From Actinocorallia longicatena (GTDB taxonomy: Bacteria > Actinomycetota > Actinomycetes > Streptosporangiales > Streptosporangiaceae): DNA of 64,000 bases. This document shows, one piece after another, positions 1-8,781 of this stretch (position 1 is the first letter of the stretch; each line of letters starts with the position of its first letter). The translations under genes and the position numbers were made by a program. The notes under the pieces were generated by a model, which saw nothing but the letters and a program-made list of their open reading frames with translations, searched no databases and was not told the origin of the DNA. The stretch lies in NCBI RefSeq assembly GCF_039534125.1, contig NZ_BAAAUV010000001.1:1-64000 (forward strand), in the 5' to 3' direction.

Positions 1-1635
1 CAAAGGATTTGATGTGTGAGATTGTCTTCCTAAGACCGCTTGGCCTCCGACTTGCCGTTCCTGGAGAACGTCACCCGCGGGCGCGGGGGCGGGAACCGTG
101 GGCGGCGGCGCCACGGGCGGCGGGGCGGACGCGCGGCCCGGACGGGTCGCGAACGGGTCGTCGTCGCTGGGGACGACCGGCGGAGGCTGCGGGCTCGCCA
201 CGGGCGGGGGCTCGACCGGCGAGGGGCGGGTCGCGGCCCGTTCGTCGGCGAGGTGCTGGCGGGCCGCCTCGATGATCTCCCAGGCGGTGAGCTCGCCGGT
301 GGCCTTGGGCCGTTGCAGCGCCGGGGTTCCGAGCTCGGCGGCGCACGCGGCCGGGACGACGAACTCGAGGTGGGCCGGGCGGACCTGGCCGAGGCGGCAG
401 GCCGTCATCGCGAGGGAGTGGCTGGTGGCCAGGAGCGCGCGGATCTTGGCCGGATCGCTGGACGACAGCCGGGCGGGCAGCCGGACGCCCTGGGGGAACA
501 GCTCGCGCAGCGGGTGCCCGGCCTGCCCGAGGACCTCCTGGACGGTGCGGGCGCTCTCGGGGTCGAGCCAGGGCAGGACCGCCGGGACGGCCTGCGGAAT
601 GGTCTGCAGATCGGCGGCGAAAACAGCGGCGGCACTGCGGCGCAGGTCGTTGGGGTGCTGGGGGGTCTCGGAGAGCCCGGAGATGATCTGTGCCAGGTCG
701 TAGAGCGCCAGCCGCAGGTACTCCCCGGGCGAGGCCTCCCGGACGATCGGCGCGGCGTGCTCGGCGGGGCAGCGGCGCAGCCACTCGCGGGTGACGTGCT
801 GCGGCCCGTACTGGACGGCCTGCAGATCCGCCTGGGCGTACTGCTGGGTCCCCGCGCAGATGGCGGCCAGGGCGGCGGCACCGGGATTGAACGCCGGATC
901 GGCCTGGAGGATCATGGCGGCCTCGCCCATGATGCGCACCAGATAGCCGGCGCCGACGGGGTCGCGGGCGGCGAGCCGGTCGGTGTAGTAGGTCGCCAGC
1001 CTGGTCAGATCGGGCGGGACCATCCAGCGCAGCTGGTCGGCCGGGACGGTCAGGTAGTGGGCGAACATCGCCACGAGCGGGTGCTCGGCCAGCACGACCG
1101 GGGTGCCGGCGGCGAACAGGACCGCGCCCCACAGGGCGGCGACGGTGCTCGGGGTGCCGGGGGCGAACGCCGGGTCGTTCTGGGCGAACTGCTCGGGGTT
1201 CACGGCGGTCGCGGCGATGAAGGACCGCTGGATGGCGGCGACGAGCTCGGCGGACGGCCCGTCGGCGAGGAGCCCGGCGTTGGCCATCGGGCCGGAGTTC
1301 ACGTCGGCCCCGGTGGGGATCAGCTGGGGCGGGACGGGCGGGTTGCCGATGCCGGGCGGCGCGGGCGCCAGGGTCAGGCGGGTGGCGATGTCCATGGGCG
1401 GCGGGGCGGGGAACCACTGCCCGTCCAGGCCCGACCGGTACCAGCGGCCCCAGGATCCGAACAGCCACCACTCGCCGGGCCCCGCGAGCAGGGTGGAGGT
1501 GATCTGCTCGGCCCGTTGCGCTGGTGTCGCCGTCTGCCACCAGGTGTGCGACGTCATCGCGTGGACGTCGGCCTCGGCCTTGGCGAAGGGGTCGGTGGAG
1601 GGGCTGCCGGTGGTCTGCCATGTCACCGTCCGCAT
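1..1635 (-). CDS. Hypothetical protein, 3' end cut by window edge
   Basis: The reading frame stays open for 545 codons from an ATG at 1635 to the first base of the window, so the C-terminus lies outside. I do not recognise a named family. The N-terminal part is Trp-rich (W6, W32-W33, W56-W57, W62, W65). The middle is Leu/Ala-rich and looks helical. From about residue 460 the chain becomes Pro/Ala-rich and low-complexity, like a disordered tail. There is no signal peptide or membrane segment in the visible part. It diverges from the EamA transporter gene, with about 90 bp between starts. Codon positions show strong third-position GC, and longer open frames on the other strand are shadows. Existence as a gene is likely; function is unknown. 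Confidence 0.75.
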   Translation of the reverse strand, partial: MRTVTWQTTGSPSTDPFAKAEADVHAMTSHTWWQTATPAQRAEQITSTLLAGPGEWWLFGSWGRWYRSGLDGQWFPAPPPMDIATRLTLAPAPPGIGNPPVPPQLIPTGADVNSGPMANAGLLADGPSAELVAAIQRSFIAATAVNPEQFAQNDPAFAPGTPSTVAALWGAVLFAAGTPVVLAEHPLVAMFAHYLTVPADQLRWMVPPDLTRLATYYTDRLAARDPVGAGYLVRIMGEAAMILQADPAFNPGAAALAAICAGTQQYAQADLQAVQYGPQHVTREWLRRCPAEHAAPIVREASPGEYLRLALYDLAQIISGLSETPQHPNDLRRSAAAVFAADLQTIPQAVPAVLPWLDPESARTVQEVLGQAGHPLRELFPQGVRLPARLSSSDPAKIRALLATSHSLAMTACRLGQVRPAHLEFVVPAACAAELGTPALQRPKATGELTAWEIIEAARQHLADERAATRPSPVEPPPVASPQPPPVVPSDDDPFATRPGRASAPPPVAPPPTVPAPAPAGDVLQERQVGGQAVLGRQSHTSNPL

Positions 1636-1728
1636 AGTAGTCGCCTTCGCGGCGTCTGCCCGGTATGGCGCCCCCGGTGTTCTTGAGATGTAATGACCGT
1701 CTTGGATTTCGCTCCTTAAGGAGGCAGG

Positions 1729-2652
1729 GTGAAGCGGGGCGTGCTGTGGGCGGTGCTGTCGTCGTTGTGCTTCGGCGCTTCGGGACCGTTCGGCAAGGCG
1801 CTGATAGGCGCCGGATTCTCCCCGCTCCAGGCCGCGTGGCTGCGGATCGCGGGCGCCGCCCTGATCCTGCTGCCGCTGGCGCTGGCGATGCGGGGACCGC
1901 GCGGGTTCTCCGCCGCGCGTCCGCACGCGGGCCGGGTGGTGGCCTACGGGCTGACCGGTGTCGTCGGCTGCCAGGCCCTGTTCTTCGTGGCCGCCTCGCG
2001 GCTTCCCGTGGGGATCGCCAGCCTGCTGGAGTTCACCGGCCCCGTCGTGCTGCTGCTCTGGGTCGGGGTGGTGCGGCGGGCCCCGGTGCGGCGCGGCGCG
2101 GCGGCGGGGATCGCGGTGGCGGTCGTCGGGCTGGCCTGCGTGGTGGAGGTCTGGTCGGGCCTTTCCCTCGACGCGATCGGGCTGGCGGCGGGGCTGGGGT
2201 CCGCAGCCTGCCAGGCGGCCTACTTCCTTCTGGTGGAGGGCATGACGGGCCAGGTCGATCCGCTGGTGATGACGGCGGGCGGCATGGTGGTGGGCGCGCC
2301 GGTCCTCGCGGTCGTGGCGGCTCCGTGGAACGCCCCGTGGCACGTGCTGGGCGACACGGTGGCCTTCGGCACGGGAACGGCGCCCGCGTGGGCACTGGCC
2401 CTGTGGGTGATCGTCGTCAGCACGGTGGTGGCCTACGTGACGGGCTGCTGGGCGGTCCAGCTCCTCGACGCGCAGCCCGCCGCGGCGATCGGCTACACCG
2501 AGGCGGTCGCCGCCACCGTCATCGCCTGGGTGGTCCTGGGCGAGCATCTGACGGCCTTCCAGGTGGCCGGCGGGGTGGTCGTGCTGAGCGGCGCCTACAT
2601 CGCGCAGAGATCGGTCGAGCCGCGCCCGTCGCCGGTCCCCGTCGCGGCCTGA
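1729..2652 (+). CDS. EamA/DMT-family transporter
   Basis: A 307-residue membrane protein of the drug/metabolite transporter superfamily (EamA repeats), of the RhtA-like exporter type. Ten hydrophobic segments are visible, arranged as two five-helix repeats. The first starts at once (residues 1-25), with the family's typical Gly/Phe pattern and a loop rich in Gly/Pro before helix 2. The last helix carries the VLGE..T.FQ..G motif typical of EamA repeat ends (around 265-280). The start is GTG at 1729, preceded by AAGGAGG four bases upstream. It probably exports amino acids or small metabolites from the cytoplasm; the substrate cannot be read from sequence. It stands alone, 80 bp before the WYL regulator on the same strand. 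Confidence 0.88.
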   Translation: MKRGVLWAVLSSLCFGASGPFGKALIGAGFSPLQAAWLRIAGAALILLPLALAMRGPRGFSAARPHAGRVVAYGLTGVVGCQALFFVAASRLPVGIASLLEFTGPVVLLLWVGVVRRAPVRRGAAAGIAVAVVGLACVVEVWSGLSLDAIGLAAGLGSAACQAAYFLLVEGMTGQVDPLVMTAGGMVVGAPVLAVVAAPWNAPWHVLGDTVAFGTGTAPAWALALWVIVVSTVVAYVTGCWAVQLLDAQPAAAIGYTEAVAATVIAWVVLGEHLTAFQVAGGVVVLSGAYIAQRSVEPRPSPVPVAA

Positions 2653-2732
2653 CGTCCTCAGAGTTTCCTCCCTCAGAGTTACATCGTTGTGATTTCCCGT
2701 TAGATCGGGCCCGCTCTGGTGATGATGCGGAT

Positions 2733-3833
2733 ATGGACTCGCGACGCGATCGGTTGCTCGAGCTGGTGGCGCGGTTGCGGGAGGCCTCGCCCGGCGCGGT
2801 CGCGCCCGGCGACCTCGCCCACGACCTGAGGGTCGGCCGGGACACCCTCCGCAAGGACCTCGCGGAGCTGGAGGCCGGCGGGCTGCCGCTGCGGCACGAC
2901 AAGGGCCGTGGGGTGGTCCTGGAGCCGCTGCCGCCGGGCGAGCCGATGGACGAGGCCGCCTCCGTGGCCGCTCCGGTCCCCCTGACGATCGCCGAGGCCG
3001 TCCGGGGGCAGCGGGTCGTGCGGATCGTCTATGTGGACGTGGAGGGCGAGCGGACCACACGGGACGTGGAGGCCGGCGGCCTCGTCGTGGCGCCCTACGG
3101 GGAGTACCTGGTGGGGTGGTGCCGGCTGCGGGAGGGGCCGCGGCTGTTCCGCCTGGACCGCATCTCCGCCGCGGTGCTGACCGGGGCGGAGGCGGGCCTG
3201 CGGCCGGTCGACGAGCTGCTCGCGAGCCTGCGGGTCCCGGCCCCGCGGGCCGCGCCCGACCGCTCGACCCCGGCCAGGGCCCGGGCGTGGACCCTGGACC
3301 GGATCCGGCACGTGCGGCTGCGCCTGGCCGAGACGGAGGCCGCGGTGGCCTCCTCCGCCGAGGGCGCGGCCCGGTTGCGGGCGGTGCTGGGGCATCTCGC
3401 GGAGTGGACGCGCTGGCAGGTCGCGGCGGTCCGGTCGGTGAGCACGGGCGAGGAGCTGCGCTTCTTCGGCCGCCGACCGGCCTTTCCCGCCGACTTCGAC
3501 CGGGAGCAGGCCTTCGAGGTCCGCGAGCGGATGATCCAGGACGCCATGGCCGTCCGGTCCTTCGGCGAGCTGGCCCGCGATCTGGACGACGTCCTGGACG
3601 GCGCCGCGCACTGGGTGCACGACTCTCCGGACGCCTGGTGGACCGACCCCGTCCCCGATCCGGCCACGCCGGGCCGCCACCGCCCCCTGGCGGACCTGGT
3701 GGCGGGCTGGCACGGACCGCTGTTCCACGTGGAGTGGCATCTGGACCGCCTGGCCGAGCCCCCGGAACCCGAGGAGTCGGCCGATGACGATCCCGACGAG
3801 CGGCTGGTGCTGGTCTGCCCCCTGCTCGGCTGA
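2733..3833 (+). CDS. WYL-domain transcriptional regulator
   Basis: A 366-residue putative transcription regulator. Residues 1-60 form an N-terminal winged HTH of the HTH_11/DeoR-like type (DTLRKDLAELEAGGLPLRHD, including the LR.D...L...G pattern). Residues about 85-155 are a WYL ligand-sensing domain with the characteristic I.Y.D..GE..TR..E..GLV..P.G.YLVGWCR core and the terminal RLDRI segment. About 180 C-terminal residues follow that I cannot assign. WYL proteins sense small molecules or nucleic acids and control transcription in bacteria. The ATG at 2733 is chosen because it begins directly before the HTH; in-frame codons further upstream are only read-through. Its stop lies 4 bp from the stop of the convergent ATPase gene. 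Target genes are unknown; the EamA exporter upstream is a candidate by proximity only. Confidence 0.8.
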   Translation: MDSRRDRLLELVARLREASPGAVAPGDLAHDLRVGRDTLRKDLAELEAGGLPLRHDKGRGVVLEPLPPGEPMDEAASVAAPVPLTIAEAVRGQRVVRIVYVDVEGERTTRDVEAGGLVVAPYGEYLVGWCRLREGPRLFRLDRISAAVLTGAEAGLRPVDELLASLRVPAPRAAPDRSTPARARAWTLDRIRHVRLRLAETEAAVASSAEGAARLRAVLGHLAEWTRWQVAAVRSVSTGEELRFFGRRPAFPADFDREQAFEVRERMIQDAMAVRSFGELARDLDDVLDGAAHWVHDSPDAWWTDPVPDPATPGRHRPLADLVAGWHGPLFHVEWHLDRLAEPPEPEESADDDPDERLVLVCPLLG

Positions 3834-3837
3834 GCCG

Positions 3838-4290
3838 TCAGGGGGCCAGGCCGGTGAGCAGGAACTGGAACCAGACGGTCTTCCCCGGCCCCGTGGGGGT
3901 GCTGCCGCAGGCGGCGGCGAGCGCCGCGACCAGCAGGAGCCCCCGGCCGTCCTCGGCGTCCTCCTCGCGGCTGGTGCGGGTGTTGGTGGGCGCCGCGACG
4001 GGACTGTGGTCGCTGATCTCGCCGCGGAGCATGAGGCCGTCGAGCAGCAGCCGCAGCCGGATGGGCCCGCGGCCGTGCACCACCGCGTTGGCGACGAGCT
4101 CGTCGACGATGAGGACCACGTCGTCGATGTCGGCGGAGTCGGTCAGCTTCCAGGCGGCGAGCTCGCCGCGGGTGAGGTTGCGCGCCCGCGACGGTGCGCG
4201 CAGGTCGGCGGGGAACTCCCAGGCCACGGCGCGGGCGTCGCCCCCAGGCGCCCTGCCGATCACTCCGAGCGGCTGCCGCTGTGCGTCCAC
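3838..4290 (-). CDS. RsbW-like ATP-binding protein
   Basis: A 150-residue single-domain GHKL ATPase (HATPase_c_2), the type that includes anti-sigma kinases such as RsbW/SpoIIAB and many orphan actinobacterial relatives. The N-box is visible as DELVANAVVHG near residues 63-73, and the G2 box as EDGRGLLLV near 114-122. The protein has no fused receiver or sigma-binding extension and no membrane segment, so it is cytosolic. Such proteins bind ATP and may phosphorylate an anti-sigma antagonist. No antagonist or sigma gene is adjacent here. It converges with the WYL regulator, with only 4 bp between the two stop codons. A second, diverged relative is carried on the integrative element at 24.0-24.5 kb. 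Confidence 0.82.
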   Translation of the reverse strand: MDAQRQPLGVIGRAPGGDARAVAWEFPADLRAPSRARNLTRGELAAWKLTDSADIDDVVLIVDELVANAVVHGRGPIRLRLLLDGLMLRGEISDHSPVAAPTNTRTSREEDAEDGRGLLLVAALAAACGSTPTGPGKTVWFQFLLTGLAP

Positions 4291-4759
4291 TGCCCGCCTC
4301 CTCCCGATCGACGTGCGCCCTGCCCGAGTCCGATGTGGTGGTCTCCCCTACGCATGTTCCCGCTCACGCAGAAGAAAATTGCATCTCGTTCAGGTCTGGC
4401 CGAAACGGAAGACTTGTGTGGCGCGTCCATTCCCGGCACGGGTCCTCCCGACACCCCAGGGCCGACATTCAGTGCGACCTTCACAACAGGGACGCGCGAT
4501 TGTGTCAGGCGGAGTACGTGATGTGAGTCACCTGATCGTTTCCAAGGCGTCAGCGGGAACAGGCACCCCTCCAGAACCGTTAGAGTGGACGTGCCGGTGT
4601 GGATTTGTGTCCCCGGGCCTCAACAAACGCCTTCGCGGAATACCGTTCGGCTGGAGCCGCGTTGTGCATATCGCCGAGAGGTGACCACCACACCGGCCTA
4701 GGCATGCTCAAGGCCCTCACCGGGAGTCCCGGATGAGGGCCTTCTGCGTTCCCGGCCTC
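4291..4759. other. Gene-free interval with one hairpin
   Basis: About 470 bp without a convincing gene. Short open frames here lack coding-like third-position GC. It contains the 10-bp perfect hairpin at 4710-4743, described separately. The part nearest 4290 must hold the promoter of the minus-strand ATPase gene. No tRNA or other RNA fold was recognised. Confidence 0.5.
4710..4743 (-). terminator. Hairpin terminator downstream of the DUF3040 gene
   Basis: AAGGCCCTCA (4710-4719) and TGAGGGCCTT (4734-4743) form a perfect 10-bp inverted repeat with a 14-nt loop. It lies 17 bp past the stop of the minus-strand DUF3040 gene. There is no U-tract on either side, as is common for actinobacterial terminators. 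Confidence 0.6.
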
Positions 4760-4966
4760 TTACTGCGAGAAGAAGATCGCTACCGCGGTGCCGAACGCGG
4801 CCACCAGGCCCACGACCGCGACGATCACCGCCACGACGATCCGCTCGCGCCTGCTCCGACGGCTCTTACCGAATCGCTCCAGCCTCTCGGCCAGCCTTGG
4901 ATCATCGTGGCTCAGCCGCGACGCGATCTCTGTGAGGATCCGCTCCTCATCCATCGAGAGCGCCAT
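4760..4966 (-). CDS. DUF3040 small membrane protein
   Basis: A 68-residue protein starting MALSMDEERILTEIASRL, the hallmark N-terminus of the actinobacterial DUF3040 family (ALS..E...L..IE..L...DP). Residues 21-28 carry the conserved DDPRLAER segment. A single hydrophobic segment (about 43-66) is preceded by a strongly basic stretch (SRRSRRER), suggesting a membrane anchor with the N-terminus in the cytoplasm. Family members usually have one or two such segments; this is a short, one-segment version. The role of the family is unknown. It appears to be monocistronic and ends at the hairpin at 4710-4743. Confidence 0.82.
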   Translation of the reverse strand: MALSMDEERILTEIASRLSHDDPRLAERLERFGKSRRSRRERIVVAVIVAVVGLVAAFGTAVAIFFSQ

Positions 4967-5050
4967 ACCGCACCTCCGGGGGTCACATTGGTTGCTTCTT
5001 CCCCCGCCCGCGCGGTTTCTATCCTCACTTCAGGTCGGCAATCGGACAGA

Positions 5051-6616
5051 TCATCGAGCGGCCGTCACCGTGCGTGCCGGAGCCGACTCGGCGTGTCCGC
5101 GGTCGAGCGCGGTGACCGTGTAGGTGACCGTCCCCGACGGCCGTCCGGTGTCGGTGAAGGAGGTTCCCCGGGTGGTGCCGATCAGGTCGGCCGGGCGGAC
5201 GGTGCCGCACGCGGCGGCCTTGCCGGAGCGCCGGTAGACGGCGTAGGACGTCGCGCCCTTGGACCCCTTCCACGACACCGCCGCGCCGCTGACCTTGACG
5301 CCGGCCGGGGCCGCGGGGGCCTTGGCGCCCTTGGACGGCGGGATCAGCGCGGGCGTCCGGTAGTGATCGCGCAGCAGGACGCTCCCGAAGCCGCCGCGGT
5401 TGGCCGAGACGTCGGCCGCGGAGAAGAACACGTCGCCCCGCACCTCGGGGTACTTGCGGTTGAGGGTGAGATGGCGCGACAGCTCGTCCGGCTTCTTCCA
5501 GATCTTGTCCTCGCCGATCCGGTAGGCGGCCTGGCCGATCGTCAGCTGGACGCCGGTCCCCTTGACCAGGTTCGCCCACCACGCGACCAGGGTGCGGTAG
5601 TCGGCGGCCTTGTCACCGATGGGCCAGTAGAGCTGCGGCAGGACGTAGTCGAGCCAGCGCTGCCTGACCCACTTGCGGGTGTCGCCGTAGATCTCGGCGT
5701 AGGAGTCCAGGCCCTTGGTGTTCGACCCGGCGGGGTCGTCGCGCTTGTTCCGCCAGATCCCGAACGGGCTGATCCCGAACTTCACCCAGGACTTGGCCTT
5801 CTTGACCTCGCCGGAGACCCGCTGGACGAGCTGGTCGACGTTCGCGCGCCGCCACGCGGCCTTGGAGGCGTAACCCTTCCCGTAGGCCTTGAAGGTCTTG
5901 GCGTCCGGGAAGTCCTTGCCGGTCGGGTAGGGGTAGAAGTAGTCGTCGAAGTGGACGCCGTCCACGTCGTACTTGCGCACGACGTCCAGGACGGCGTTGA
6001 GGGCCAGTTCCCGGACCTGGGGCAGGCCCGGGTCGTACCAGAGGTACTTGCCGTAGACGTGGACCCAGTCGGGGTGCTTGCGGGCGGGGCTGGACGGGGC
6101 GAGGTGGGCGCGCTTGTTGTCCTGGCCGACGCGGTAGGGGTTGAACCAGGCGTGGAACTCCAGGTCCCGGGCGTGGGCCTCGTCGATGAGGAACTTCAGG
6201 ACGTCCCAGCCGGGATCCTTGCCGGCCTTGCCGGTCAGCCACGCCGACCACGGCTCGTAGGGGGAGGCGTAGAAGGCGTCGCCCGCGGGCCTGATCTGCA
6301 TGAAGACCGTGTTGAGGCGCATCGCCTTGGCCCGGTCGAGCAGCTTGCGGTAGCCGGCCTTCTTCTTCGCCACGCTCAGTTCCGGGTCGCCGGGCCAGTC
6401 CCCGCCGTACACGCTGGAGATCCACATGCCGCGGACCTGCTTGGCGGGGTCGTCGCCGGTCGCGGGGACCTTGGGGCACTCGGCGGTCGAGGCCTGGGCG
6501 AGGTCGAGGTTCCCGACCGGGGGGAGGGCCGTCTGGGGGTCCTCGCCGGCGCATCCTGCGGTGAGGACGAGACCCGCGGTGATCAGACCTGCGGCGGTGC
6601 GGCGTCCTCTGCTCAT
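5051..6616 (-). CDS. GHL10-family glycoside hydrolase lipoprotein
   Basis: A 521-residue secreted lipoprotein of the GHL10 (DUF187) glycoside-hydrolase-like family. The ATG at 6616 gives a typical lipoprotein signal: basic MSRGRR, a hydrophobic stretch, then lipobox LTAGC with lipidated Cys at residue 22. An in-frame ATG 99 bp upstream would bury this signal. A TIM-barrel-like catalytic region follows, containing RGMWISSVYGGDWP, NTVFMQIRPAGDAFY, FHAWFNPYRVG and VDGVHFDDYFYPYP. These match the conserved blocks of the family, including the acidic HFDDYF cluster. The last 90 or so residues resemble a fibronectin-type III / carbohydrate-associated domain. It probably acts on a cell-surface glycan; the substrate is not known. 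Confidence 0.85.
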   Translation of the reverse strand: MSRGRRTAAGLITAGLVLTAGCAGEDPQTALPPVGNLDLAQASTAECPKVPATGDDPAKQVRGMWISSVYGGDWPGDPELSVAKKKAGYRKLLDRAKAMRLNTVFMQIRPAGDAFYASPYEPWSAWLTGKAGKDPGWDVLKFLIDEAHARDLEFHAWFNPYRVGQDNKRAHLAPSSPARKHPDWVHVYGKYLWYDPGLPQVRELALNAVLDVVRKYDVDGVHFDDYFYPYPTGKDFPDAKTFKAYGKGYASKAAWRRANVDQLVQRVSGEVKKAKSWVKFGISPFGIWRNKRDDPAGSNTKGLDSYAEIYGDTRKWVRQRWLDYVLPQLYWPIGDKAADYRTLVAWWANLVKGTGVQLTIGQAAYRIGEDKIWKKPDELSRHLTLNRKYPEVRGDVFFSAADVSANRGGFGSVLLRDHYRTPALIPPSKGAKAPAAPAGVKVSGAAVSWKGSKGATSYAVYRRSGKAAACGTVRPADLIGTTRGTSFTDTGRPSGTVTYTVTALDRGHAESAPARTVTAAR

Positions 6617-6718
6617 GCGTCGCGAGGCTACCCGGTTCCGGGCTCGGATCAGGACGGGTCGGGGGTAACCACCCGAAGTGCCCATGCCGCGCATCGTTCC
6701 GAACCGCTTCCGCATTTA

Positions 6719-6737
6719 TTGACAACATGTCTACTAT
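6719..6737 (+). promoter_or_regulatory. Candidate operator and -10 box before the 6744 operon
   Basis: GACA-ACA-TGTC (6721-6731) is a perfect short inverted repeat immediately upstream of TACTAT (6732-6737), a good actinobacterial -10 box. A start 7 bp after that box falls on the GTG at 6744, suggesting a leaderless transcript. The palindrome would lie in the promoter spacer, a usual place for a TetR-type repressor. The TetR gene at 8782 is the obvious candidate. This is inference. Confidence 0.4.
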
Positions 6738-6743
6738 GGCGGG

Positions 6744-7643
6744 GTGCTGAAGGAAACGACTCCCGTCCTTGATGACAATCTCGTGCTCCAGGCCCGGGAC
6801 GTCCACTTCGACTGGACCTCCCTGCCCGCGCACTGGGTGCCGGGCGAGCCGCTGGCCACCCATGTCATGAATGTGCTGCATCTGCTGCTGCCCGCGGGAG
6901 AACGCTGGTTCGTCGAGGTGTTCAAGCAGTCCCTGCCGCTCATCCAGGACGAGAAGCTGCGCCGGGACGTCCTCGGCTTCATCGGCCAGGAGGCCATGCA
7001 CGCCAGGGCCCACACCGGCGTCCTGGAGCACTTCACGGCCACGGGCCTGGACTGCACGCCCTTCACCGACCAGGTCGAGTGGTTCTTCGGCCGGGTCCTC
7101 GGCGACCGTCCCGGCCTGCGTGGAGGCACCGCGACCGAATGGCTCGTCGAGCGGCTGGCGATCATCGCCGCGATCGAGCACGTCACCGCCTTCATGGGCG
7201 ACTGGATCCTCAACGCCGACGGCCTCGACCGGGCCGGGACCGACCCGACGATGCTCGACATGCTCCGCTGGCACGGGGCCGAGGAGGTCGAGCACCGCAG
7301 CGTCGCCTTCGACCTGTTCACCCATGTCGACGGCCGCTACCGGCGCCGCGTCCAGGCCATGACGATCACCGGGCCCATGCTCCTCATGCTCTGGCGGCGG
7401 GGCGTCCGGTTCTTCTACGCCACCGATCCGGCGCTCCGGCATCTGAGCAGGCCGAAACTCGGTGACCTCAAGGACACCGCGGCCCGCGGCGTCACCCCGG
7501 CCATCAGCCACGTCAACCGGAAGATCGCCGCCTACTACTCGCCGCGGTACCACCCCTCCCGGGAGGGCTCCACCGAGCAGGCCGTCGCCTATCTCGCCTC
7601 CTCCCCCGCGGCCCAGGCCGCCGAGCACGGACACCACGCCTGA
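6744..7643 (+). CDS. Metal-dependent hydrolase family protein (PF10118-like)
   Basis: A 299-residue cytosolic protein of the putative metal-dependent hydrolase family PF10118. It is helical and rich in conserved Glu/His pairs: GQEAMHARAH near residue 74-83, IAAIEHVTAF near 145, and HGAEEVEHRSVAF near 177-189. These E..H motifs suggest a di-iron or other dinuclear metal site. The gene overlaps the next one, a ferredoxin-reductase-type enzyme, by one base (TGATG). That coupling suggests the reductase feeds electrons to this protein, as for an oxygenase or desaturase-like di-iron enzyme. GTG at 6744 is the only start giving the conserved N-terminus (residues 8-30). The substrate is unknown. Confidence 0.75.
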   Translation: MLKETTPVLDDNLVLQARDVHFDWTSLPAHWVPGEPLATHVMNVLHLLLPAGERWFVEVFKQSLPLIQDEKLRRDVLGFIGQEAMHARAHTGVLEHFTATGLDCTPFTDQVEWFFGRVLGDRPGLRGGTATEWLVERLAIIAAIEHVTAFMGDWILNADGLDRAGTDPTMLDMLRWHGAEEVEHRSVAFDLFTHVDGRYRRRVQAMTITGPMLLMLWRRGVRFFYATDPALRHLSRPKLGDLKDTAARGVTPAISHVNRKIAAYYSPRYHPSREGSTEQAVAYLASSPAAQAAEHGHHA

Positions 7644-8692
7644 TGCCCAAGCTCCCCGCCGAACTGCGCGGCCGGGGCGGCCCCGACGCGCTCATGGCCG
7701 CCGTCGGGCGCTTCTCCGACCTCATGACGCCGCTCCTGGGCCTCACCGCCCGCGGACGCCGCCCCGCGGGGCCCGTCGACCGCTCCCTCCAGGTCGTCGT
7801 GACCTCGGTGCGGGCCGAGGCCGACGGCGTCGTGTCGGTCCGCCTCGCCGACCTCGCCGGGCGTCCGCTCCCCGGCTGGCAGCCCGGCTGCCATCTCGAC
7901 GTCCATCTGCCTTCCGGACGGGTCCGCCAGTACTCGCTGTGCGGCGATCCCCGCGACCGGACCGCCTACCGGATCGCCGTCCGCCTCATCGAGGACGGCG
8001 GCGGAGGGTCGAGGGAGGTCCACGCCCTCGCCGAGGGGCGCAGGCTCACGGTCTCGCCGCCGCGCAACGCCTTCCCGCTGGCCGTGACCGCCCGGCATGT
8101 GTTCGTCGCCGGCGGCATCGGGATCACCCCGATCCTGCCGATGGTCCAGGCCGCGGCCCGCCGCGGCGCCGACTGGCACCTGCTCTACCTCGGCCGGACG
8201 GCCGCCGCGCTGCCCTTCCTGGACGAGCTCGCGCCGCACGGCGACCGGGTGACCGTGCGCACCGACGACCTCGGCGGCCCGCCCTCCGCCGCGCTCCTGC
8301 CCGACGTCACCGGAGCCACCGTCCACGCCTGCGGCCCCGCCCCCCTCATCGGCCTGGTCAGGGACGCCGTCCGCGGCCGTGCCCTGTCCTTCCACTCCGA
8401 GCGGTTCACCCCCGCCCCCGTGGTCGGCGGGCGCCCCTTCGAGGTGCGCCTGGCCCGCCAGAACGTCACCGTGCACGTCCCGGCCGGCCGCACCGCCCTG
8501 GACGCCATCCGCGACGCCGTCCCCGACGTGGCCTACTCCTGCCGCCAGGGTTTCTGCGGGACGTGCCGGGTGAGGGTCCTGGGCGGCGAGCCCGACCACC
8601 GTGACAACGCCCTGACAGACGACGAACGCCGAAGTGAGATGATGATCTGCGTGTCGCGGGCCACCGGCCTCGACCTCACCCTCGACCTGTAA
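7643..8692 (+). CDS. PDR/VanB-family ferredoxin reductase (FMN/FAD, NAD, 2Fe-2S)
   Basis: A 349-residue oxidoreductase related to phthalate dioxygenase reductase / vanillate demethylase reductase. An unassigned N-terminal extension (about 45 residues) is followed by an FNR-like flavin domain (RQYSLCGDP near residue 93) and an NAD-binding domain (VAGGIGITPILPM near 155). At the C-terminus is a plant-type 2Fe-2S ferredoxin domain with C300, C305, C308 (CRQGFCGTC) and C336. It shuttles electrons from NAD(P)H to a partner oxygenase. Its ATG overlaps the stop of the preceding di-iron-like protein by one base, so that protein is the likely partner. A TetR regulator follows. Confidence 0.88.
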   Translation: MPKLPAELRGRGGPDALMAAVGRFSDLMTPLLGLTARGRRPAGPVDRSLQVVVTSVRAEADGVVSVRLADLAGRPLPGWQPGCHLDVHLPSGRVRQYSLCGDPRDRTAYRIAVRLIEDGGGGSREVHALAEGRRLTVSPPRNAFPLAVTARHVFVAGGIGITPILPMVQAAARRGADWHLLYLGRTAAALPFLDELAPHGDRVTVRTDDLGGPPSAALLPDVTGATVHACGPAPLIGLVRDAVRGRALSFHSERFTPAPVVGGRPFEVRLARQNVTVHVPAGRTALDAIRDAVPDVAYSCRQGFCGTCRVRVLGGEPDHRDNALTDDERRSEMMICVSRATGLDLTLDL

Positions 8693-8781
8693 TCTCCCCC
8701 CACCAGGATCCGCGGCGCGAGCGGACCCGAGCAGAGCCGCCCGGCGATCAGAACCTCCGGCGATTCAGAGACAAGGCATTC

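Noticed and set aside
40..1686. 548-codon plus-strand frame at the left edge
   Set aside because: It is antisense to the 545-codon minus-strand frame, which has far better codon bias and protein-like sequence.
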